64,000 nt of DNA from an uncultured Spirochaetaceae bacterium (GCA_944389975.1 CALXOH010000046.1:1-64000); one strand, 5' to 3'. Shown: positions 35,629 to 45,280, counted from the stretch's first letter. Numbers and translations are program-made. The notes: generated from the letters alone by a model not told the origin.

Positions 35629-38364
35629 ATGAGCGATGTAGAAAGCCTTTTCATAGATGATATGCATCTGAAGGGGGATGATGAAGCCCCGAAGAAAGAC
35701 AGGGAAGAACTGATTCGGGAATTAGATGCTGTGGAAAGTAACATTACTCAAATTCTTGAAGAACTCAGAGTGCTTGAAGCCAAGAAGAAAGAACTGCAAA
35801 ACGCAATAAAAGATATGGAAAGCATTAGCTCAATCACCCCTTTGAAGCATACTTCTCCGATAATATCCAAGAGTTCCACGACGATTGAGAAAGCAACATT
35901 CCTACTCGATCTCTTTTCTCCACGCATCGATGTGTTTGCAACCAGGGGAAAAGGCAAAGACGGGAAAACTGTCTATTACCCGAAATGCAAGAATTTCTGG
36001 AGTGAAGGATGTTTCAGACGAGATAGCGGAAACAAGACAAAATGCAGTGAATGCAAAATCAACGAAAGAGCGGAACTTTCGTATGTGGAGATAATCAAAA
36101 ACCAATTCAGAAATACAAATCCGGAAGGAAATGGTGCGATAGGAATCTACCCGCTCAAAAGTGGCAACGTTACAAGGTTTCTCGCCATAGACCTGGATGA
36201 AGCGGACTGGAGGGAAAGTGCACGGACAATACTTGGAAGGGCACGCGAAATCGGGATTGCAATGGCTGCAGAAAGAAGTTTCAGCGGAAACGGTGCACAT
36301 CTTTGGATTTTCTTCGCGGAAGATATACAAGCAAAAGAAGCAAGGCGGCTTGGATTATTGTTAATCGATAGAGCCAGGGAGGCAAATCCGAATGTAAGCA
36401 TGTCTTCATATGACAGGATGTTCCCATCCCAAGACACCCTCTCAGGGAAAGGTTTCGGCAACTTGATACTCATGCCCTTCGTGGGATCAGCCTCGGAGAG
36501 AGGATGTACGATCTTCCTTGACGATGGTCTGGAACCTTACCCACTTGAAGATCAAATGGAATACATATCATCGATTCAACGCCACGATAAAACCGAAATA
36601 AATCACTTCATCAGGCTTCTTTCAGATGATGACTTCAAACTTCAATCACCATCAAAAGATGAGATGAACCCGTCATGGCGGACAATCCTTCCGAAAATAG
36701 GGCCAAACGACATCAGAGCACCTTTGATAATTTACCACTCCTCCGGATTGAGCATCGACAAGCACTCTCTATCGGAAAAGGCACAAGAAGCTTTACGTAG
36801 GCTTTCCACTATCTCAAACCCCATATATTACAAAGAGCTGGCAAAAAGAGACGGCAAGGTATCGGATATCAGCTCCCGAATACCCCTTTTTGAAGAAAAC
36901 GACCGGGTAATAAAACTTCCTCGGGGAATGCAGGGTTCACTTGAAGCATATCTGACTGAAATGCACATTCCATACAAGGAAGAGGATCACAGGGTATGCA
37001 ATACAGGCTTGGATGTAAAACTTCTCAAGGCGCTCAGACCATACCAGAAGATCGCAGTGGAATGCACGGATAAAGCTGACTACGGAGTCATCTCTTCTGC
37101 TACAGGATCGGGCAAGACGATGATCGCAATGGGTATCATCGAAAGGAAAAAGGAACGAACGCTTATCATCGTCCATACCCTTGGTTTGGTTGATCAATGG
37201 AAGAGGGAACTTGAAGAATCTTTTGAGATCCACCCGGAAATAGAGATAAGAAAAAAGAGAAGGAATAAAGATCTTTCCAAGATAGGAACGCTCGGAGGAA
37301 GCAAAGGCGAGAGACTAGGCAAAGTGATCGATATAGCTACCATGCAATCACTTTTACCAATGCTTGAGAGAGGAAAGAATGATATAGCCTCCAGCTATGG
37401 TCTTGTAATCATCGACGAATGCCATCACATTGCGGCAGAGAACGCGCGAAGAATACTAAGTTATATGAATGCCAGGTTCGTATATGGCCTATCTGCCACA
37501 CCGAAAAGGAGCGATGGGCTTGAGAGGATCCTGTACTCAGAGCTAGGTAATATCATATTCAAGTATGACCACGCTGAAATGATAAGAGAAACCGGAATCT
37601 CTCAGAAATTCATCGTGCGTTTCATACAGACATCCTGTTCTTTGGATATGGAAAGATTGAATTTCCAAGAAACACTCCATACGCTCTCAACGGACAAGAA
37701 ACGGAATGAAATCATAGCTGATGATATAAAGAAGGAATTCAGAAACGGGCGTAGCATACTTGTACTTACCAGGCGGATAGAAGAGAACAAACAGATTGCA
37801 ACATGCCTTGAAGAGCGGGCAATCCAATGTATAGCGCTAGATGGAAATCTCAAAGCAAGTGAAATAAACGAAAAGATAAAGTCAATCGCCAGTTCAAATG
37901 TTCGTGCAGTATTGGTAGCAACCGACAAACTACTGGGGGAAGGTGTGAATATTCCCCATCTTGATACCCTTTTCCTCGCATCCCCTTTCATGCAGGAACA
38001 ATCAATACAACAGTTTGCAGGCCGCATCTCGCGTAGTTTCGAAGGAAAGAAAGATACTCTGATCTACGACTATGTCGACTATCTCGTCCCGAGATTGAAT
38101 TTCATGTATCTGAAAAGGTTGTCGACATATAAGAAACTTGGATATACTCCGTTGTCCAATACGCGTACGCCGTACCAAGAGGTTGTCTACGACGACATCT
38201 CATTCGAGACCCAATTCCTCGCAGATTTGAAAAGAGCACGGAAAGAGATTTTTATTTCATCCACGTATATCACGACATCAAAACTCACCCGGGTCATCAT
38301 CGAAACGCTCAGGGAAAAGAGCAGGCAAGGATTGTCCATTATTCTAAGACAAGGGAAAATATGA
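35629..38364 (+). CDS. TOTE-type primase-helicase, truncated at the C-terminus
   Basis: 911 residues. A predicted coiled coil (20-65) is followed by a four-Cys cluster (C120, C128, C139, C142), an archaeo-eukaryotic primase domain of the TOTE type with FLAIDLDEADW and SGNGAHLWIFF, then a superfamily 2 helicase: Walker A ATGSGKT (about 491), DECHH (597-601), LSATPKRSDG and QFAGRISRS. The C-terminus enters a phospholipase-D-like fold (from about 850) but stops at SIILRQGKI. TOTE proteins are conflict-system modules proposed to act on invading DNA. The rest of the PLD-like domain is in the next frame (38361-38600). AGGAG lies upstream of the ATG; the gene is divergent from cas3. Confidence 0.85.
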   Translation: MSDVESLFIDDMHLKGDDEAPKKDREELIRELDAVESNITQILEELRVLEAKKKELQNAIKDMESISSITPLKHTSPIISKSSTTIEKATFLLDLFSPRIDVFATRGKGKDGKTVYYPKCKNFWSEGCFRRDSGNKTKCSECKINERAELSYVEIIKNQFRNTNPEGNGAIGIYPLKSGNVTRFLAIDLDEADWRESARTILGRAREIGIAMAAERSFSGNGAHLWIFFAEDIQAKEARRLGLLLIDRAREANPNVSMSSYDRMFPSQDTLSGKGFGNLILMPFVGSASERGCTIFLDDGLEPYPLEDQMEYISSIQRHDKTEINHFIRLLSDDDFKLQSPSKDEMNPSWRTILPKIGPNDIRAPLIIYHSSGLSIDKHSLSEKAQEALRRLSTISNPIYYKELAKRDGKVSDISSRIPLFEENDRVIKLPRGMQGSLEAYLTEMHIPYKEEDHRVCNTGLDVKLLKALRPYQKIAVECTDKADYGVISSATGSGKTMIAMGIIERKKERTLIIVHTLGLVDQWKRELEESFEIHPEIEIRKKRRNKDLSKIGTLGGSKGERLGKVIDIATMQSLLPMLERGKNDIASSYGLVIIDECHHIAAENARRILSYMNARFVYGLSATPKRSDGLERILYSELGNIIFKYDHAEMIRETGISQKFIVRFIQTSCSLDMERLNFQETLHTLSTDKKRNEIIADDIKKEFRNGRSILVLTRRIEENKQIATCLEERAIQCIALDGNLKASEINEKIKSIASSNVRAVLVATDKLLGEGVNIPHLDTLFLASPFMQEQSIQQFAGRISRSFEGKKDTLIYDYVDYLVPRLNFMYLKRLSTYKKLGYTPLSNTRTPYQEVVYDDISFETQFLADLKRARKEIFISSTYITTSKLTRVIIETLREKSRQGLSIILRQGKI

Positions 38365-38600
38365 TTCAAAATAAAGCATACAAAGCATTCAGAGAGCTGA
38401 CATTTGATATAAATATGGGATACGAGACATATGGAAATGCAAAGAATTATGCACTCATTGATGGAGAAATCACGTGGTATGGAGATTTCAGCATCCTTGC
38501 ATCTAGTCAGAAAACGAGGGAAAGTGAAGAAAGGCACAGCATCATCAGACTGGAGAACGAACGGATTACGAAGAATTTCAAGGACGACATTTCGCTATAG
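38361..38600 (+). pseudogene. Detached C-terminal part of the TOTE protein (frameshift)
   Basis: Seventy-nine codons in the frame one base behind the primase-helicase frame. The frame is open upstream into the overlap, so a one-base slip (for example in the AAAA at about 38356-38359) would join the two. The content YALIDGEITWYGDFSIL is the second half of a phospholipase-D-like repeat. The catalytic His and Lys of the HKD motif appear as Ala/Asn, so the domain was probably not an active PLD nuclease. The putative ATG (38361) overlaps the upstream stop (ATGA) but has no ribosome binding site. Confidence 0.7.
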
Positions 38601-38641
38601 CACGCTACAATGAATAAAACCAATGTGGTAAGATTCTAATC

Positions 38642-40237
38642 ATGAAGAAGATAGCAACCGGGAACCCGTCATTTCCATCCTTGATAAAGAATGACTTTGT
38701 TTACGTAGACAAGACAAAGTATATCTACGACCTGTTGGAAAAAGGTGACAAGTTCTTCTTTATCTCCCGTCCAAGGAGATTCGGCAAAAGCCTCTTCTGC
38801 TCCACTCTGGAAGCGCTATTCAAGGGAGAAAGGGATCTCTTCGAGGGATTGTATATCGACTCAACCGATTACGCTTTCACGCCCTACCCCGTACTACATT
38901 TCGATTTCAGCAACTTTGAAACGAGAACAAATGATGATTTTCTTGCTGCACTTGAAAATGAGATCAAAAAAGCAGCTGCGGTATATGACGTTAAGACCAA
39001 AGGCCAAATGCCAAGTCTGATGCTCGATAATCTCATCAATGACATATATTCCCAAGAAGGGAAAGAGGTCGTAATGATTATCGATGAATTCGATTCCCCC
39101 GTCATAGATTCATTGGATAAGCCTACCCTCTCATTCATCAAGGAAGTTTTCCAGAATTTCTATGCAACAGTAAAGAAAAATACAGAAAAGATCAGGTTTT
39201 TCTTCATGACCGGGATTACCAAGCTTTCGAACATGTCGATCTTCTCGAAGATGAACAACCTCGTTGATCTGAGCATGGATGATGATTTTGCCTCCCTTTT
39301 CGGATACACGGATGACGAATTGGATGAATACTTCAGCTTCTACCTTGAAGAATGCTTTGAAAGAAACAAGGAAACATATCCTACGTATCCGTCAATGCTC
39401 GATGCAATACGAACATATTATGATGGGTATCGTTTCTCAGATTACTCGAACGTTTCAGTCTACAATCCAGTCTCCATCGGATATTTCATCACCAACAAAT
39501 TCAGATTTCAGAACTACTGGGAACTTACTGGACTTTCTACTCTTGCCGTAAAACTTGCAAAGAGATACAAACTATCCGAGCTGGTGATGGAAGAGCAGCT
39601 GGTATCAAAAAGCATATTCACATCATTCGATGTATCTCTTCTTGCCGATGCAGAGCTTTCAAAAAAGAGTGTTCTCGCCCTGTTGTACTACACCGGGTAC
39701 CTGACGATCAGGAAAGCACTCGACGGAGGGGTTGCCCTGGGCTTTCCGAACATGGAGATCTCTTCTTCCTTCACAGAATCCCTGTCCCTCCTCTACTCCG
39801 ATGATTCATCAGAGACCGGAGACATGATCATCGAAGGAAAGGAAGCTATGGACAAGGGAGAAACGGGAAAACTTGTTGAAGTCCTCTCTGAATTCTATGC
39901 AAACTGCTCATCCCAGATAATACGGGAGAGGCTTGAGAACCCGTACCATCTGATATTCCACATGTTCTTCGTCGCACTGGGAGCGCGCATATCATCCGAG
40001 GAAGGCACGCTCAAGGGACGGATAGACACTGTAGTTGAGAAGAAGAACACGATATACATAGCAGAGCTGAAGGTTGACGAGAGTGCAGAAAAGGCACTTG
40101 CCCAGATCAAGGAAAAGGGATACGGAGAGAAATACAAGAAGAAAGCTGAAAGGCTTGGAAAGAGACTTCACTTACTTGGAATCAACTTCTCATCAAAAGA
40201 GAGAATGATCTCAGACTGGATGGAAGAAATACTCTGA
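38642..40237 (+). CDS. AAA-ATPase-like/PD-(D/E)XK nuclease-like protein
   Basis: 531 residues with two known parts. The N-terminus matches the AAA-ATPase-like family with a modified P-loop RPRRFGKSLF and a Walker B of VVMIIDEFDSP. The C-terminal third matches a PD-(D/E)XK fold: GRIDTVVEK and IYIAELKVD supply the Asp and Glu-x-Lys. Such fused proteins occur in many copies in anaerobic gut bacteria and may be defence or mobile-element proteins. Function is unproven. It follows the TOTE pieces on the same strand, so the island continues here. Confidence 0.75.
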   Translation: MKKIATGNPSFPSLIKNDFVYVDKTKYIYDLLEKGDKFFFISRPRRFGKSLFCSTLEALFKGERDLFEGLYIDSTDYAFTPYPVLHFDFSNFETRTNDDFLAALENEIKKAAAVYDVKTKGQMPSLMLDNLINDIYSQEGKEVVMIIDEFDSPVIDSLDKPTLSFIKEVFQNFYATVKKNTEKIRFFFMTGITKLSNMSIFSKMNNLVDLSMDDDFASLFGYTDDELDEYFSFYLEECFERNKETYPTYPSMLDAIRTYYDGYRFSDYSNVSVYNPVSIGYFITNKFRFQNYWELTGLSTLAVKLAKRYKLSELVMEEQLVSKSIFTSFDVSLLADAELSKKSVLALLYYTGYLTIRKALDGGVALGFPNMEISSSFTESLSLLYSDDSSETGDMIIEGKEAMDKGETGKLVEVLSEFYANCSSQIIRERLENPYHLIFHMFFVALGARISSEEGTLKGRIDTVVEKKNTIYIAELKVDESAEKALAQIKEKGYGEKYKKKAERLGKRLHLLGINFSSKERMISDWMEEIL

Positions 40238-40252
40238 ATCACGTACAAAATT

Positions 40253-40372
40253 GAATCCTTAGAATTAAAATCTTTAGGATTAGACAGAAGTGAAATTTGA
40301 CAATTATATCAAATCTTAGGGATTAGTAGACTTGAATCTCTAGGATTAGCGCATTCAAATCTTTGGGATTAG
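40253..40372. repeat. Five spaced imperfect palindromes between converging genes
   Basis: Five copies of a 15-16-base motif close to AATCTTTAGGATTAG start at about 40253, 40268, 40311, 40334 and 40357. The last three are spaced 23 bases apart, giving a 23-bp direct-repeat array. Each copy is an imperfect palindrome (AATC ... GATT). They lie between the AAA-ATPase gene (plus) and the TRAP DctM gene (minus). Both genes end here, so no promoter is expected. Function unknown. Confidence 0.7.
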
Positions 40373-40426
40373 AGTTGACAAATGATAGAATACCCGAGGC
40401 ACCCCGAAGAGTACCCCGGATAAATC

Positions 40427-41710
40427 TTACATACCAAGTACATTCGGAAGAAAGAGGGCTATCTCCGGTACGTATGTCAAAACCAAAGTAGCGAGCGCAC
40501 CCGCAATCACAAAAGGCATCACCTTCTTGCATATACCCGTGATTTGCAGCCCTGCCACCTTGCAAGCTACATATAGGTTTGCTCCTACAGGAGGAGTGAT
40601 GAATCCGACGGCAAAACTGGTGACCATGAATACACCGAACGCATAATAGTCGTATCCGATCTCGTTCATCACGGGAAGCAATATCGGAAGGAAGATGCAG
40701 AATGCTGAATTTGCCTCTATGAAGCATCCGGCAATCAGGAAGAGAATGTTGATCAGGAAGAGTATCACATACTTGTTGTCACTGATCGACATCACGAGTT
40801 CCGAAAGGTCCGAAGCCACTCCGGATGTAGTGAGTATCCATCCGAATATGCCGGCACTTGCCAGGATGAACATGACAACTGCAGATACTTCAGCTGAATC
40901 GACGAACATCTTCCAAAGTGTCTTCAATTTGATTTCCTTGTAGATGAATACCCCTACTATAAGCGAATAAACTACTGCAACGCCTGCAGCCTCCGTCGGT
41001 GTGAATATACCGCCGTAGATTCCTCCCAGGATTATCACAGGAGTCAAAAGTCCCCAGATTGCATCTTTGAATGCAACGGCCCTCTCCTTCCACGATGCTT
41101 TTTCGACATTCTTGATCTTGTCTTTGTCTTTTCTGATCGACCAGAAAGATGCAAGAATATAACAAAAGCCGAGGAAAATACCTGGAACTACGCCAGCCAT
41201 AAAGAGTTTTCCTACAGAAATCCCAGCAAGCATTGCAAAGATAACGAATGCGATGCTCGGTGGAATGATTACCCCTATTCCTCCAGCTGCTGCGACAAGC
41301 GCACCTGCCATATTCTCGTCATACCCGTTCTTCTTCATTGCAGGGATTAGTATCCCCCCTAGTGCAGCTACGGTCGCAGGACCAGAACCGGAGATGGCTG
41401 CGAAGAAACAAGCGACAACAACGACAACGATTGCCAAGCCACCGCGGATGTGCCCGACGCATACCTCCGCAAGACGTATAAGACGCTTCGAAATTCCTGC
41501 ATAATCCATCAACACTCCGGTAAGAACGAAGTACGGGATGGCCAACAACACGTTCTTGCTAATCGATGCATACATGATGTTCGGCACTGAAGTGAGAGGC
41601 ATTCCCTCTGACGCGATTGCAGCAACGGAAGCAAGGCCCATGGATGCTGCGATTGGAATATTCATCAATACGAGGATGAGAAACCCTCCGAAAAGAAAGA
41701 AAGTCGTCAT
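40427..41710 (-). CDS. dctM: TRAP transporter large permease (DctM)
   Basis: 427 residues with about 12 membrane helices. The ion-coupled channel of a tripartite ATP-independent transporter. Typical patterns are seen: AAISGSGPATVAALG, IIPPSIAFVIFAML, FTPTEAAGVAVVYSL, and VGFITPPVGANLYVA (quoted in part). It overlaps the DctQ stop by four bases and is the last gene of the operon. Confidence 0.93.
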   Translation of the reverse strand: MTTFFLFGGFLILVLMNIPIAASMGLASVAAIASEGMPLTSVPNIMYASISKNVLLAIPYFVLTGVLMDYAGISKRLIRLAEVCVGHIRGGLAIVVVVVACFFAAISGSGPATVAALGGILIPAMKKNGYDENMAGALVAAAGGIGVIIPPSIAFVIFAMLAGISVGKLFMAGVVPGIFLGFCYILASFWSIRKDKDKIKNVEKASWKERAVAFKDAIWGLLTPVIILGGIYGGIFTPTEAAGVAVVYSLIVGVFIYKEIKLKTLWKMFVDSAEVSAVVMFILASAGIFGWILTTSGVASDLSELVMSISDNKYVILFLINILFLIAGCFIEANSAFCIFLPILLPVMNEIGYDYYAFGVFMVTSFAVGFITPPVGANLYVACKVAGLQITGICKKVMPFVIAGALATLVLTYVPEIALFLPNVLGM

Positions 41711-42204
41711 AACTCCACCTCCTTCTTAAAGAGTTTCCTTGCATTGGTTATGCATGCTTCGATCGCTCTTATGATCGTCAGCAAGGCACCCAGTGGAAGT
41801 GCAACCCCGCCCCACGCAGCCGATATCCCGATGCCCGGGAATATGTTTCCGTATTCGATCTGATTTGATACCATGCGGCACGAAGTGGAGAATACGATCC
41901 CCATGAATGCAACTGAACAAAGAGTACCTATGACCAAAACCACCAAAGCCGCTATTTTGGGAAGACGGTCCGTGATCAAAGTCAACCCTGTGTGGGAACC
42001 TCTTTTATAGCCATACGCGATACCGAACACCGTAATCCAGACGAATATCAAAGTATTGAGCTCTTCAGTGTATGAAAACGGAGTTTGCGGCATCAGATAG
42101 CGGCATATTACGTTTACGAAATTCAGGACAACCATTATCCCAAGGCCGATTACCATCACGCCTTCTTCAAGATAGTCCAGCAAATGCAATATGAATTTCA
42201 TCAA
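41707..42204 (-). CDS. dctQ: TRAP transporter small permease (DctQ)
   Basis: 165 residues with four membrane helices, recognised by YGYKRGSHTG in the middle and position between DctP and DctM. TGGAGG precedes the ATG. Confidence 0.88.
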   Translation of the reverse strand: MMKFILHLLDYLEEGVMVIGLGIMVVLNFVNVICRYLMPQTPFSYTEELNTLIFVWITVFGIAYGYKRGSHTGLTLITDRLPKIAALVVLVIGTLCSVAFMGIVFSTSCRMVSNQIEYGNIFPGIGISAAWGGVALPLGALLTIIRAIEACITNARKLFKKEVEL

Positions 42205-42272
42205 AACCTCCAGTCAGATATCCCAAGGCAGCGGGAGGATATACCCCCCAACTGCATCAAGTCAAATTCAAA

Positions 42273-43304
42273 TCAAAGCCCGAATGCGCTGTAAAGCTCC
42301 TCGCCCATCGTCTCCCTGTAACTTTCATAGATAGGCATCGCAGCCTCCTTGAACGCTTCAAGTTCATCATCTGTCAGATACGTAGGTTCGATATTGAATT
42401 CATTAATAAGCTGATCCATGTATCCTGCATCGCGCTCCTCTGCAGCCTTTGCCTGGGCTTGGCAAGCGACCTTTGCAGCCTCTTCGAAAATCACCTTGTC
42501 TTCATCAGATAGCGATGACCAGAGCTTCTGGCTTACCGAAAGGATTATCGGTTCGCACGAATAATTCCATACAGTCATGTACTTCACTACTTCACAAAAC
42601 TTCTGCGTTATAGTCATATCCGCAGGGTTCTCCTGTCCGTCTACTGCACCTTGCGCAAGTGCCGTATAAAGTTCTGATGCATTCATCGTCACCGGGTCGG
42701 CACCTAGCAGCTTGAACAAATCGACGTAGATCGGATTTCCCGGCACGCGGATCTTGATTCCGTACAAATCATCGGGATGTACAACGGGTCTGACGTTGTT
42801 GAATAGCTGTCTAAAGCCTGAGATACCGAATGCAAGCGCATGGGCACCAGTTTCTTCGACGATATCTTTTATCATCTCGCCGCCTTCACCGTTCATCTTG
42901 GTCACAGCATCTTCCCATCCGGAAAAAAGCCATGGCATCGAAGGCATTCCGATACGTACATCCCCGCTAGCCCAGGTAAGAACGCCATGCAGAGTTACAT
43001 CGATGTCTCCAGCCTGAAGCATCTCCAATGCCTTGCTCTGGCTTCCTCCGGCAAGCTGTGAGTCAGGATATATCCTTACTTCATAGCGTCCGCCTGTCTT
43101 CTCATATATCTCTTTTGCAAAGGTCTCTGCTCCTACTCCCCAGGATGAGGAGAGAGGCACGGGCATGTCGAGGTTGATACGTGTCGTTTCAACCTTGGCT
43201 GTAGAACTGGATGAAGAAGCAGATTCTTCTTTCTTAGAGCATCCAAACATAGTTAAAGCGATCAAAACTGCAATTAATACGACTAAAATATTCCTTCTTT
43301 TCAT
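42273..43304 (-). CDS. dctP: TRAP transporter solute-binding lipoprotein (DctP)
   Basis: 343 residues, lipobox TMFGC. DctP-type domain shown by SQSKALEMLQAGDIDV, GIKIRVPGNPIY (with the substrate-carboxylate Arg) and GAVDGQENP. Many DctP proteins bind organic or sugar acids; this one's ligand is unknown. The start at 43304 has AAGGAG about nine bases upstream; an upstream ATG at 43325 overlaps the crotonase stop but has no such site. Confidence 0.9.
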   Translation of the reverse strand: MKRRNILVVLIAVLIALTMFGCSKKEESASSSSSTAKVETTRINLDMPVPLSSSWGVGAETFAKEIYEKTGGRYEVRIYPDSQLAGGSQSKALEMLQAGDIDVTLHGVLTWASGDVRIGMPSMPWLFSGWEDAVTKMNGEGGEMIKDIVEETGAHALAFGISGFRQLFNNVRPVVHPDDLYGIKIRVPGNPIYVDLFKLLGADPVTMNASELYTALAQGAVDGQENPADMTITQKFCEVVKYMTVWNYSCEPIILSVSQKLWSSLSDEDKVIFEEAAKVACQAQAKAAEERDAGYMDQLINEFNIEPTYLTDDELEAFKEAAMPIYESYRETMGEELYSAFGL

Positions 43305-43321
43305 TTTCCTTCTCCTTTTCT

Positions 43322-44092
43322 TCATTTACCAATCCATTTTGCTTCCCGCTTTTCTACTTTCGCTCTTCCCGATTCCTTCACGTCCTCCATAGCGCAAAGT
43401 GCCAATAGCGCACTCTTTGCATACGTCATCGCCTCCGAAAGGTTCATGTCGACCATGTCGTAATAAGTCTCCCTTCCGATTCTCATTGCCACGGGTGAAC
43501 GCTTTGCGATCTCTTTTGCATATGAAAGCGCTTTCTCAAGCACACATCCCGGTTCTACAAGTTCGTTGACTATGTTCCACGACAACGCTGTCTTTGCATC
43601 AACAGGTTTCACCAGATAGATCATTTCAAAGAGCCTCTTTTTAGGAATTACTTTTCCGTTCACTGCCAATGCAATCATCGGGAAGTTTCCATGTCCGAGC
43701 TCAGTGAGCCCGAACTTCGATTGAGTTGACGCAATCGCCAAATCGCATGCTTCGACGATCGTGAGGCCTCCTGCAAAAGCGTTTCCTTCAACTGCTGCTA
43801 TCACAGGCTTGGGGAATGAATATATGGCTTTCTGAAGGTCCACGGTAGCATCAGCATATATTTTCTGATCCATCGCATACCCGTCGGGAAACCCATCGAT
43901 TGCACCGCCCGCGCAGAAATATTCGCCCGTTCCAGTCAAAATCAAGGACTTCACTGATGGATCGCTTCCAAACTTATCCATCACATCCATGATTTCCCTT
44001 GCTTCCAAGAGTCCTATCCTGTTGTCTTTTTCAGGGCGGTTGAACCTGATTACCCCAGAACTTCCTATTTTCTCAACTACACAAAATCCCAT
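43322..44092 (-). CDS. Enoyl-CoA hydratase/isomerase (crotonase) family protein
   Basis: 256 residues. The crotonase fold is visible in the oxyanion-hole segments CAGGAIDGFP and FAGGLTIVEACD and the catalytic-region Glu in FGLTELGHGNFP. The substrate is a CoA thioester of unknown kind. It lies between the alcohol dehydrogenase and DctP, so it may act on the imported acid after activation. No CoA ligase is visible in the operon. Confidence 0.8.
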   Translation of the reverse strand: MGFCVVEKIGSSGVIRFNRPEKDNRIGLLEAREIMDVMDKFGSDPSVKSLILTGTGEYFCAGGAIDGFPDGYAMDQKIYADATVDLQKAIYSFPKPVIAAVEGNAFAGGLTIVEACDLAIASTQSKFGLTELGHGNFPMIALAVNGKVIPKKRLFEMIYLVKPVDAKTALSWNIVNELVEPGCVLEKALSYAKEIAKRSPVAMRIGRETYYDMVDMNLSEAMTYAKSALLALCAMEDVKESGRAKVEKREAKWIGK

Positions 44093-44095
44093 ATC

Positions 44096-45154
44096 TCACC
44101 CTACAAGGAAAACGACCTTGCCTGCATTTCCGCTCTCAGCCAGTTCAAAGCCCTTGTCAAACTCTGTGAATAGATCAAGTTTATGAGTAATCAATGACTT
44201 GACCTCGATAACCCCTGATCCAAGAAGACCTTTCGTAATCTCCCAGCTCTTGTAAACCTCACGTCCGTGGATTCCATAGATCTTTGCAGCCTTCCAAACG
44301 ATATCTGAACCGGCATCAAGGATAAGAGGTTCCGATGGAAGACCTGTCATGATCATCGTTCCGCACTTTCTGAGGCACTCGAAAGCCTGTTTTGTCGCTT
44401 TCACGTTCCCTGAGATCTCAAATACAGTTCCAAGTCCAAGGCCGTCTGTCCTCTCCTTCACTTCCTTTACGATGTCGCACTTGGTCGGATTGAAAACGTA
44501 CTTTGCACCGCACTTCTTTGCAAGTTCCAACCTGTACTCGCTTATATCCGATACGAAGATTTCAGATGCACCCATCGCTTTTGCAAGCTTTATCGTAAAA
44601 AGGCCTATCGGACCTGCCCCGATGACGCCTACGGTATCACCGACGACTGATGTATTCGATACTCCATGTACAGCAACGCTGAAAGGCTCCATCACAGATG
44701 CTTCCTCATAACTCAGCGAATCTGGAAATCTTATTGCGCTCATCTCTGGAATGAGTGCATACTCTGCATAAACCCCGTTCTTGAACCTTTTGACGTGTTG
44801 GCAATTGAAGCCTTCTCCTATGTTGCATATGTAGCAATCACCACAAGGAATGTGGGTTTCCGCAACAACCCTGTCTCCGGGCTTGACTCTTGTCACCTCG
44901 GATCCGACTTTCACTACATCCCCGCTGAACTCATGCCCCATGATCCTCGGCAATCCGCTATAGGAACGCTCAACATTTTGTGAAGCCCATGCATTCCACT
45001 GATACATGTGTATGTCAGTTCCACATATGGCCGCAGCCCTGACTTTCACTAACACTTCCTTAGGTCCGACTTCAGGAACCGGAAGGGTCTCAAGAACCGC
45101 TCCCCTTTCCTTCCTGACCTTCACAACAGCCTTCATCATCTTTGGAATTTCCAT
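44096..45154 (-). CDS. Zinc-dependent alcohol dehydrogenase (threonine dehydrogenase-like, MDR)
   Basis: 352 residues. Medium-chain dehydrogenase with zinc ligands visible: AICGTDIHMYQW, GHEFSGDV and PCGDCYICNIGEGFNC (structural Cys cluster). The NAD-binding GAGPIGLFTIK follows. Most like L-threonine 3-dehydrogenase and other sugar-alcohol or hydroxy acid dehydrogenases. The start is uncertain: AAGGAG is two bases before an ATG at 45163 and eleven before one at 45154; I use 45154. It is the first gene of the TRAP operon on the minus strand. Confidence 0.78.
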   Translation of the reverse strand: MEIPKMMKAVVKVRKERGAVLETLPVPEVGPKEVLVKVRAAAICGTDIHMYQWNAWASQNVERSYSGLPRIMGHEFSGDVVKVGSEVTRVKPGDRVVAETHIPCGDCYICNIGEGFNCQHVKRFKNGVYAEYALIPEMSAIRFPDSLSYEEASVMEPFSVAVHGVSNTSVVGDTVGVIGAGPIGLFTIKLAKAMGASEIFVSDISEYRLELAKKCGAKYVFNPTKCDIVKEVKERTDGLGLGTVFEISGNVKATKQAFECLRKCGTMIMTGLPSEPLILDAGSDIVWKAAKIYGIHGREVYKSWEITKGLLGSGVIEVKSLITHKLDLFTEFDKGFELAESGNAGKVVFLVG

Positions 45155-45264
45155 AAAAGCCATTTCTCCTTTTTGTTTTGTTAGTCTCACTATATGGCCC
45201 ACTTGGAGAGCTGTAAAAAGAAAAATATGATTTGGCAAAACATATTAAAAAGCGATGATGATTT

Positions 45265-45280
45265 ATGAAAATATTTTCAT
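45265..45280. promoter_or_regulatory. Perfect 16-bp palindrome, candidate RpiR operator
   Basis: ATGAAAATATTTTCAT reads the same on both strands and lies between the divergent MDR and RpiR genes. TGAAA-N4-TTTCA is the type of site bound by RpiR/MurR-family regulators. A second ten-base palindrome, TATGATCATA, is four bases further on (45284-45293). Confidence 0.55.

Noticed and set aside
40253-40372. A second CRISPR array
   Set aside because: The units are imperfect, short (15-16 bases) and the gaps (0, 27, 7 and 7 bases) are too short for spacers.
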